Below are positions 4,140 through 9,668 of a stretch of 9,668 nucleotides of DNA, piece by piece (within the stretch, counting starts at the first letter, position 1; every line of letters starts with the position of its first letter). The notes under the pieces are model-generated. The model saw nothing but the letters and a program-made list of their open reading frames with translations. It had not been told where the DNA came from and ran no database searches. The position numbers were made by a program, and so were the translations under genes. The DNA lies in the NCBI GenBank assembly GCA_947629875.1, contig CANRFK010000043.1, positions 1 to 9,668 of the forward strand, read 5' to 3'. This DNA comes from an uncultured Clostridia bacterium (GTDB taxonomy: Bacteria > Bacillota > Clostridia > Christensenellales > Borkfalkiaceae).

Positions 4140-5540
4140 TTACTTCATAAAGGCCAAAAATGCCTTATAGTTGCTGTACAGGTCGGCCTTGGAGACGACT
4201 TCCCACGGGGAGTGCATGGAGATGACGGGCACGCCCAAGTCCACCGTGTCGATGTTGAGCTGGGCGACAAACTTGGCGACCGTGCCGCCGCCGCCCACGT
4301 CCACCTTGCCGAGTTCGGCCGTCTGCCACACGACGCCGCCCTCCGCAAACATCTTGCGCACCTCGCCCACAAATTCGGCGTTCGCATCGTTGCTGCCGCT
4401 CTTGCCGCGCGCGCCCGTGAACTTGCACATCGCTGTCCCGCAGGACAAAATGGCGCTGTTCATCTTCTCGTACACGCCCGCGAAGTTGGGGTCGTACGCC
4501 GCCGTCACGTCGGACGAGAGGCACTTGGAGGCAAAGCGCACCTTGCGGAAATTCGCCCCCATGGTGACGGAAATTTCCTCCATGAGATCCTCATACACCT
4601 TGCATTGGATGCCCGTGGTGCCCTCGCTGCCGATCTCCTCCTTATCGACGAGCATGGCAAGCACGGTGTGGTCGGTCTCGTTATCGAGAACGGCCGTGAG
4701 GGCGGGATAGGCGCACACCCTGTCGTCATGGCCGTACGCGCCGATGAGGGCACGGTCGAAGCCGACGTCGCGCGCAGTATAGGCGGGGACGGCGGAGAGT
4801 TCGGCGGAGAGGAAGTCCTCCTCCGTGACGCCGTACGCCCTGTAGAGTTCGGAAAGGACGTTGAGTTTGATCTTCTCCGAGACGTCCTCATCGTCATAGG
4901 GCATTCCGCCCACGAGCACGTTGAGCTGTTCGCCGTCGATGATTTTATTGGCGTGGCCGCTCATCTGCTCCTGCCCGAGGTGCGGGAGAAGGTCGTTGAT
5001 GTAGAACACGGGGTCCTTGGCGTTTTCGCCGACGCGGATCTCCACCTTCGTGCCGTCCTTCTTGACGATGACGCCGTGCAGGGCGAGCGGGATGGCCGTC
5101 CACTGGTACTTTTTGATGCCGCCGTAGTAGTGCGTTTTCAAAAACGCCATGCCGCTGTCCTCATAGAGCGGGTTCTGCTTGATGTCGATGCGGGGGGCGT
5201 CGATGTGGGAGGCGATGATGCGGATGCCGTCCTCCTCCAAATTCTTGGCGCCCACGCGGAACACGACCACAGACTTGCCGCGGTTGACAAAGTACTTTTT
5301 GTCGCCCGCACAGAGTTTATCGCCGAATTTGTACTCGGTGAAGCCCTTCTCCTGCGCGGCCTTTACGGCGTAGTCGCAAGCCTCGCGCTCGGTCTTGGCG
5401 GCGTCGAGGAACGCCATGTAGCCCTTGGCGTAGTCGAAGATCGCCTTTTTCTCCGCCTTGTCCGCGGTTTCGTAGTAGTTTTTCTTCTTATAGGCAAGCT
5501 CCTTTTGAAGTTGCTGGCCCTTGCTCTTTTTTTCAGCCAT
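4140..5540 (-). CDS. M18 family metalloaminopeptidase (aspartyl aminopeptidase-like)
   Basis: 466 residues, usual for bacterial M18 enzymes. Cytosolic di-zinc aminopeptidases of this family remove N-terminal residues, often acidic, from peptides and assemble as large tetrahedral dodecamers. Expected metal and catalytic residues are visible in order: H112 in ASHIDAPR, D272/D273 in GAYGHDDRVCAY, E301-E302 in DKEEIGSEGTTG, D344 in LSSDVTAAYD and H443 in ISMHSPWE. No signal peptide. The start is ATG 5540 (MAEKKSKGQQ), because GGAGG lies 5 bases upstream; a longer open frame reaching 5636 has no such site and runs through the promoter. The gene is divergent from the nucleotidase lipoprotein with separate promoters in a 153-base gap. 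It is monocistronic as far as seen. Substrate preference is inferred from family only. Confidence 0.95.
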   Translation of the reverse strand: MAEKKSKGQQLQKELAYKKKNYYETADKAEKKAIFDYAKGYMAFLDAAKTEREACDYAVKAAQEKGFTEYKFGDKLCAGDKKYFVNRGKSVVVFRVGAKNLEEDGIRIIASHIDAPRIDIKQNPLYEDSGMAFLKTHYYGGIKKYQWTAIPLALHGVIVKKDGTKVEIRVGENAKDPVFYINDLLPHLGQEQMSGHANKIIDGEQLNVLVGGMPYDDEDVSEKIKLNVLSELYRAYGVTEEDFLSAELSAVPAYTARDVGFDRALIGAYGHDDRVCAYPALTAVLDNETDHTVLAMLVDKEEIGSEGTTGIQCKVYEDLMEEISVTMGANFRKVRFASKCLSSDVTAAYDPNFAGVYEKMNSAILSCGTAMCKFTGARGKSGSNDANAEFVGEVRKMFAEGGVVWQTAELGKVDVGGGGTVAKFVAQLNIDTVDLGVPVISMHSPWEVVSKADLYSNYKAFLAFMK

Positions 5541-5570
5541 AATGTCCTCCGTGTTTGCTTTTTCCCCATC

Positions 5571-5599
5571 ATTATACCACCCCCGCGGCAAAAAGGCAA
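5571..5599 (-). promoter_or_regulatory. Promoter of the M18 aminopeptidase gene
   Basis: On the minus strand TTGCCT (5594-5599) lies 17 bases from a perfect TATAAT (5571-5576), preceded by TGG (extended -10). The predicted start is near 5564, giving a 24-base leader with GGAGG. Confidence 0.7.
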
Positions 5600-5630
5600 T
5601 GAAAATATGAGAACTATCCCCCTCGTACGC

Positions 5631-5659
5631 TTGCAATTTCCCGAAAGGCGCGCTAAAAT
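5631..5659 (+). promoter_or_regulatory. Promoter of the nucleotidase lipoprotein gene
   Basis: TTGCAA (5631-5636) and TAAAAT (5654-5659) are spaced by exactly 17 bases. A start near 5666 gives a leader of about 28 bases ending in the GGGAGGG ribosome binding site (5681-5687). Confidence 0.6.
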
Positions 5660-5693
5660 AATGAAAAAATCAATGGATCCGGGAGGGACAGAG

Positions 5694-7670
5694 ATGAAAC
5701 GATGGACTGTATTCTTGCTTGCCGCGGCGGTGGCTACGGCGGCCTGCGGGCTTGCGGCGTGTAACCCGTCCGCGCCCCCCGAAGAATTTACTCCCCGTGA
5801 GAGCGCCACCGTGACGATCTTTACCACCAACGATATGCACGGCAACCTTTTGGGCGACGGGAAGAGCACGGTCGGCATCGTGCAGGCGGCCGCGATCAAG
5901 GCCTCCACGCCAAATTCTCTCCTCGTGGATGCGGGCGATGCGATGCAGGGCGCGTCCTTTGCCTCCGTCTCCCGCGGGGCGGACGTGGTGCGGATGATGA
6001 ACGAGGCGGGCTACGACCTCATGGCGGCGGGCAACCATGAATTTGACTACGGCGCGGACGTTCTCCTCGAAAACGCCGAACTCGCGGATTTCCCCGTTCT
6101 CGCCGCGAACGTAGAAAAGGACGGCAAACCGCTTCTCGAAAGCAGCGCCGTCGTCACGGTGGCGGGCTACAAGATCGGCTTTATCGGGCTGACGACGGTA
6201 TCGACCGCGACCTCGACCAACCCCGCCCTCCTTGCGGGCGTGACCTTCGAGGACGAAGTGGAAACTGCGAAAAGAGAGATCGCCGCCCTCAAGAACGGAA
6301 CGGACGCCCTCGTCCTCGTCTGCCACATGGGCGACAACGAAAAGGCCGTCTCCTGCACGAGCGAACAGCTCCTCTCGGGGCTCTCGCAAGCGGAGCAGGC
6401 GGAAGTCACCGCCGTCATCGACGGGCACAGCCACACCGTGGAGGACAAAACGGTGCAGGGCGTTCCGATTCTGCAAACGGGGGTGAATTTCACAAATCTC
6501 GGCAAACTCACCCTCACGTTCACGGACAGCGAACAGGGCGCGAACGTCTCCGCCGAGGGCGAAGTGCTCGACTACGCCGCGGCGATGGGCTATGAAACGA
6601 CCGGGGCGGGCAAGCAGAAGGCGCAAAAAGTACAGGAGACGCTCGACGCGATCCAACTTCAACAGGACGAAATTTTGGGCGAAGTGCTCTGCGGGATCGC
6701 CACTCCCCTCTGGGGCGGCTATATCTGCTACAACTATGTGGAGTCCCGCGTGGTGGAGACCTCTTACGGTGACTTTGTGACGGACGCCTTCCGCTACTAT
6801 GCGGAGCAGTTCGCGGAGAACGAAGACCTCGCGCTTCCCGTGGTGGCGGTGGAAAACGGCGGCGGCATTTCGCAGAGCCTGCCCACATGGCACTCGGGCG
6901 GCGGAAACGTCACCCGCGGCGACGTGCTCAGCGCCTTCAATCACGGCAATCTGGTGGAAGTTTTGAAGGTCTCCCCCGCCGAACTGTTTGCGGCGATCGA
7001 AGCGGGGCTCGCAACGACGGGACAGGACGAGAGCGGGCTGCTCCTGCGCGAACGGGTGAGCGGCTCCTTCCTCCAATGCAGCGGGTTTTCCTATACCTAC
7101 GACCCCGCGGGCGAGGCGGGCAAGAAAGTTACGGAAGTCAAACTTGCGAACGGCACGGCGCTCGACCGCACGGACACCGAAAATCAACTCCTGCTTGCCA
7201 CCAACAACTACGTCTCTTCCTCCTTCGCGCAGGGGGAGAAGCTCGGCGAACTCGGCGGCGAGGACATTCTCATCGAGGACTACATCCTCTATTTGAGCGG
7301 ACAAAACGACGGCATTCTCGACTACAAGTGCGACTACGGCCGCATTCTGATCGCAGGCGACAAGTCGCCCGAGACCTACACGGCGACGCTCCGCGTGATG
7401 CGGGGAGACGCCCCGCAGGGGGGTCAAACTTTTACCCTCTCGGTGGACGGCGGCGGGGCGCAGAAGGTCACGACGGACGGCGACGGCTACTTCACCGTCA
7501 CCCTCCAAAAGGGCGCGCATACCCTTTGGCTTGCCGAGACCGACAACTTTGTGTATGTGAACAACTATTCGGGGACGGGCGTCGCCGAGGGCAGCGAGGA
7601 AGAGCCCGACTTCTACACCAAGGAAGGATATTATCGCTTCTGCTTCTACAATATTCTCGATAAAGAATGA
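5694..7670 (+). CDS. 5'-nucleotidase / UshA-type metallophosphoesterase lipoprotein
   Basis: 658 residues. Residues 1-23 form a lipoprotein signal with lipobox LAAC (Cys23), so the enzyme should be anchored outside the membrane. The N-terminal calcineurin-like phosphoesterase domain (about 39-275) has all the metal-site blocks: NDMHG (46-50), VDAGD (78-82), GNHE (113-116), CHMGD with H211, and GHSH (244-247). The 5'-nucleotidase C-terminal domain (about 325-555) has SYGDF, ENGGGI (387-392), VTRGDVLSAF and the NHGNLVEVL stretch. A further beta-rich domain (about 560-615, FTLSVDGG...DGDGYFTVTL) resembles carboxypeptidase-regulatory/Cna-B-like folds and ends in an acidic-aromatic tail, making the protein ~100 residues longer than usual. 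Likely role: releasing phosphate and nucleosides from external nucleotides or related esters. ATG 5694 is chosen for GGAGG 7 bases upstream and the clean signal peptide; the open frame extends far upstream only as antisense to the aminopeptidase. Confidence 0.94.
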   Translation: MKRWTVFLLAAAVATAACGLAACNPSAPPEEFTPRESATVTIFTTNDMHGNLLGDGKSTVGIVQAAAIKASTPNSLLVDAGDAMQGASFASVSRGADVVRMMNEAGYDLMAAGNHEFDYGADVLLENAELADFPVLAANVEKDGKPLLESSAVVTVAGYKIGFIGLTTVSTATSTNPALLAGVTFEDEVETAKREIAALKNGTDALVLVCHMGDNEKAVSCTSEQLLSGLSQAEQAEVTAVIDGHSHTVEDKTVQGVPILQTGVNFTNLGKLTLTFTDSEQGANVSAEGEVLDYAAAMGYETTGAGKQKAQKVQETLDAIQLQQDEILGEVLCGIATPLWGGYICYNYVESRVVETSYGDFVTDAFRYYAEQFAENEDLALPVVAVENGGGISQSLPTWHSGGGNVTRGDVLSAFNHGNLVEVLKVSPAELFAAIEAGLATTGQDESGLLLRERVSGSFLQCSGFSYTYDPAGEAGKKVTEVKLANGTALDRTDTENQLLLATNNYVSSSFAQGEKLGELGGEDILIEDYILYLSGQNDGILDYKCDYGRILIAGDKSPETYTATLRVMRGDAPQGGQTFTLSVDGGGAQKVTTDGDGYFTVTLQKGAHTLWLAETDNFVYVNNYSGTGVAEGSEEEPDFYTKEGYYRFCFYNILDKE

Positions 7671-7694
7671 GAGCGCGGATTTGTGCCCGCGCTC
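7671..7694. terminator. Hairpin between convergent nucleotidase and AlkZ-related genes
   Basis: GAGCGCGG (7671-7678) pairs with CCGCGCTC (7687-7694), starting right at the nucleotidase stop codon and ending 3 bases before the stop of the opposing gene. There is no real U-tract on either strand. Position suggests a shared transcript end; strength is uncertain. Confidence 0.5.
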
Positions 7695-7697
7695 CCT

Positions 7698-8372
7698 TCA
7701 AGGAAGCAAAATGTGGGAAATTTGCGCCTCGCTCGCCTGCGGCAACACTTCTTTGAGGTGCGCCGCCATGCGGGCGTAACTCTCCTGCGGGGTGCGCTTA
7801 TACGCCTCGCGGCAGAAATCTTCGCCGAAGAACGCCTCGGGCATCGCATAGCGGGCGAGCCCCCAGCCGTACGGCTTGCCGTATTTATCGCGGGCGTACT
7901 CGAAATCGGCCGTCGTGATGTACGCCATCATCTGCAGGTGGGTGAGCGACCCCTCGTACCCCTTCTTGCGCTCGTCGGTAAAACACACCCGCGCTTTGAG
8001 CTCCTTCCCGAGAAGGGAGGGAGTTTTCATGAGTTCTGCCATGAGGTAGGTATCGCGGCGGCGGGCAATGCCCTCGTCCATGCGGGCGTCGTAGTCGTAG
8101 CCGTCGCGGCGGAGATTGGCGAAGTCGGGAAACCACTCCCGCGAGATGAACATCGCCTTGCCCTTATAGAACTTGCCGTAGGCACAATGGGCGAGGCGGA
8201 TGACGGGTCCCTTCCACTCCCACGGCCCCTCCTCCGTGTCCGAGAACCACAGGCGCGGCGGGGTGAATTCCTCCACGGAGAAATTTGCGATCTCCCCGCG
8301 GAAGAAGGGCAGAAAGCCGATTTTTTGGACGAGCGCGGCGATCTCCTCCGCGCTCTTTACAATACATTCCAT
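7698..8372 (-). CDS. AlkZ-related protein, conserved Firmicutes family
   Basis: 224 residues. The sequence resembles a family that I recall being annotated as AlkZ-related protein, related to the winged-helix DNA glycosylase family of AlkZ/YcaQ enzymes. Features include the N-terminal LGFLPFF motif, then SVEEFTPPRLWFSD, GPWEWKGPVIR (49-59), a KAMFISREWFPDFANLRRDG block (72-91), and the KYGKPYGWGLARYAMPEAFF block (163-182). No signal peptide or membrane segment, so cytosolic. True AlkZ excises bulky or crosslinked bases; whether this shorter relative has glycosylase activity is unproven and its substrate unknown. It follows the FtsK-like gene with a 7-base gap and only a weak AGAGGA site inside the end of that gene, so the two are very likely cotranscribed. 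Family recall rather than search supports the name. Confidence 0.75.
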   Translation of the reverse strand: MECIVKSAEEIAALVQKIGFLPFFRGEIANFSVEEFTPPRLWFSDTEEGPWEWKGPVIRLAHCAYGKFYKGKAMFISREWFPDFANLRRDGYDYDARMDEGIARRRDTYLMAELMKTPSLLGKELKARVCFTDERKKGYEGSLTHLQMMAYITTADFEYARDKYGKPYGWGLARYAMPEAFFGEDFCREAYKRTPQESYARMAAHLKEVLPQASEAQISHILLP

Positions 8373-8379
8373 CGGGCGT

Positions 8380-9519
8380 CTATTCCTCTTCGCCCGCGAT
8401 CACCCGTTCCGCTTCCTCGTCGAACTGCGGCTCGTAGTTCTCCTTGGCGGCCGCGATGACGGCGGCGCGTTCCTCTTCTGCAACGGAGACAGCCTGTACG
8501 CGTTCGCATCCCCGTACGCCCGCCCTCCGCAGAAGAAGATCGCCGCTCCCGAGCAATTTTTCGGCGTCCGCGCGCCCCAACAGGATGCGCGAGTTTTCCC
8601 CCTCCGTGCGCATCGCAGCGCAGGAGAGGAGATCGGAAGCGAGTGCATCCCGAAAAACTTTTTCGGACGGGGTATCGGTGGCGAGAATGAGAAAGATTCC
8701 CGTTGCGCGCGACATGTGGAACAGTTGGTTCATGCAGTACGAGGTCTCCCCGCGCTCGACCGCCATGATCTCCTGACAATCGTCCGCCACAACAACGAGG
8801 TACGGGAGCGGGCTTTCCCCCTCGGCAAGGTTTTCGTTGTACTCGCAGATGTTGCGCGCGTGGACGCCGCTGTTGCATTTTGCCTCCAAGAGGTCGAATC
8901 TGCGCCGCATCTCGATGCACGCACAGCCGATCGCATCCAAAATGCTCCTGCCGTGCACGTTCTTCCCCGTGAGAAGGTGCGGAACGCCCTCATACGGCTG
9001 CAAGGCGCCCGCCTCCGGTTCGCAGAGGATCAGGCGGACTTGTTCGGGCGTGTACTGCGCGATCAGACTGCAAGTGATGGCGTCGAGCAATGTGCTCTTG
9101 CCCGCGCCCGCATCGCCGGCGATGAGCAGATGCCGCATCTTTGTGAGATCGCAGACGACCGGCTTGCCCTCCGCATTGCTCCCGATGGGGAGACGGAGAT
9201 CGCCCGCGCTCGCGCGTTTTTTGCTCGCCTCGACCATCGCGGTAAAGCTCACCCCTTCCCGCTCTGCTTCGGGCTTGGGCACCTCGATCAGGAGCAGACC
9301 CTCTCCGCGATCCTCCGTGACGCGCACGCCCTTCATGTCCGGCATGGAGCCGAGCTCGCGCTCTATGCTTGCAAGCTCGCCCTCCTCCGCTTCCTGCGGC
9401 ACGGAGACCGAAAAGGTAATGAGCGTCGGACCCTCCGTGATGCGTTCGGTCTGCGTTTCCATGCCGCGCGATGCAAGTACAAGTTTGATACAGTCTTCAA
9501 AGTTTTTCCAAGTATTCAT
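8380..9519 (-). CDS. Small FtsK/SpoIIIE-like DNA translocase ATPase without membrane anchor
   Basis: 379 residues, about half of FtsK/SpoIIIE. Residues 1-85 match the FtsK alpha region (GPTLITFSVSV, LLLIEVP). The motor region follows: LPIGSNAEGKPVVCDLTKMR leading to Walker A GDAGAGKS (135-142), then YEGVPHLLT (176-184), LPYLVVVADD (238-247) at Walker B, SRATGIFLILAT (270-281) and AEKLLGSGDLLL (319-330). It lacks the N-terminal membrane segments and the C-terminal gamma DNA-recognition domain, ending in an acidic tail. Key positions are altered: Walker B reads DD where FtsK has DE, and the ATQRPS motif reads ATDTPS. Activity is therefore open; it may be a specialised motor or a regulatory paralogue. 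ATG 9519 is used because GGAGG lies 6 bases upstream; a TTG start at 9534 would overlap that site. First gene of a two-gene operon with the AlkZ-related protein. Confidence 0.88.
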   Translation of the reverse strand: MNTWKNFEDCIKLVLASRGMETQTERITEGPTLITFSVSVPQEAEEGELASIERELGSMPDMKGVRVTEDRGEGLLLIEVPKPEAEREGVSFTAMVEASKKRASAGDLRLPIGSNAEGKPVVCDLTKMRHLLIAGDAGAGKSTLLDAITCSLIAQYTPEQVRLILCEPEAGALQPYEGVPHLLTGKNVHGRSILDAIGCACIEMRRRFDLLEAKCNSGVHARNICEYNENLAEGESPLPYLVVVADDCQEIMAVERGETSYCMNQLFHMSRATGIFLILATDTPSEKVFRDALASDLLSCAAMRTEGENSRILLGRADAEKLLGSGDLLLRRAGVRGCERVQAVSVAEEERAAVIAAAKENYEPQFDEEAERVIAGEEE

Positions 9520-9541
9520 GTTTTTCCTCCTCAACAGCTTG

Positions 9542-9569
9542 ATTATACCACACTTCTCGCGTTCGTCAA
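9542..9569 (-). promoter_or_regulatory. Promoter of the FtsK-like/AlkZ-related operon
   Basis: On the minus strand TTGACG (9564-9569), a 16-base spacer, then a perfect TATAAT (9542-9547) preceded by TGG (extended -10). The predicted start is near 9535, giving a short leader containing GAGGAGG. Confidence 0.75.
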
Positions 9570-9601
9570 GCGGGAGTTTTTCTTTTTTATGAAATAATAA
9601 T

Positions 9602-9620
9602 CCCCGCGTAAAACGCGGGG
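9602..9620. terminator. Hairpin terminator near the right edge
   Basis: CCCCGCGT (9602-9609) pairs with ACGCGGGG (9613-9620), loop AAA. On the minus strand it is followed by ATTATTATTT, on the plus strand by TATTTCATTTT. As no plus-strand gene precedes it, it most likely ends a minus-strand transcript entering from beyond the right edge. The final 48 bases are too short to assign. Confidence 0.6.
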
Positions 9621-9668
9621 TATTTCATTTTCGGGCATAGCCCTAATCGTTACAGGCGGCGCACAAGT

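Noticed and set aside
4212..5693. A very long plus-strand open frame running from 4212 into the nucleotidase gene
   Set aside because: The part before 5694 is antisense to the M18 aminopeptidase and reads as low-complexity AVDEH-rich sequence. The true start is ATG 5694, with a ribosome binding site and a lipoprotein signal.
5670..7520. 616-codon minus-strand open frame opposite the nucleotidase
   Set aside because: It is antisense to a gene with complete catalytic motifs and its translation is Arg/His/Val/Glu-rich without any domain; a GC-rich shadow frame.
8200..9597. 465-codon plus-strand open frame opposite the FtsK-like gene
   Set aside because: It is antisense to an ATPase with recognisable Walker A and FtsK motifs and has no domain of its own.
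9621..9668. C-terminal end of a minus-strand gene at the right edge
   Set aside because: Two frames reach a stop (LVRRL* and LCAACND*) but 48 bases are too few to choose or support a gene.

Overview
The window looks like chromosomal DNA of a fairly GC-rich Firmicute, most like an uncultivated gut Clostridia / Christensenellales-type lineage. Reasons: strong sigma-A promoters (TTGACA-17-TAAAAT; TGn-TATAAT extended -10s), GGAGG-type ribosome binding sites, a Gram-positive type large SRP RNA with an Alu domain, and copies of the TCATTCTGAG...GAAGAATC intergenic repeat common in such genomes. The lineage is an inference; no 16S or marker gene is present.

Layout, left to right. (1) 1-1181, minus: an ABC exporter half-transporter (membrane domain plus the start of the ATPase), cut by the window edge inside Walker A. 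(2) 1182-1640: its promoter and a paired operator-like repeat, then a repeat-packed gap with long perfect hairpins. (3) 1641-2636 minus and 2746-3078 plus: a divergent, AT-richer pair, a zinc-ribbon membrane protein and an XRE-family repressor, sharing a promoter region with two matching 18-bp operators. (4) 3079-3500: a second repeat-packed gap. (5) 3545-3793 plus: the large SRP RNA (ffs) with its own promoter and terminator, followed by about 250 bases holding an AT-rich inverted repeat and several stable hairpins that may be an additional structured RNA. (6) 4140-5540 minus: M18 aminopeptidase, divergent from (7) 5694-7670 plus: a secreted lipoprotein 5'-nucleotidase/UshA-type metallophosphoesterase with an extra C-terminal domain. 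(8) 7698-9519 minus: a two-gene operon, a small FtsK-like ATPase without membrane anchor followed by an AlkZ-related protein. (9) 9602-9620: a hairpin terminator, probably of a gene beyond the right edge.

Functionally, the aminopeptidase, nucleotidase and SRP RNA are ordinary housekeeping or nutrient-scavenging functions. The parts deserving attention are the FtsK-like/AlkZ-related operon (a DNA motor with altered catalytic motifs next to a DNA-repair-related protein), the self-contained XRE/zinc-ribbon switch lying between two repeat clusters, the repeat family whose short core is repeatedly replaced by unrelated perfect palindromes, and the unassigned structured region behind the SRP RNA.
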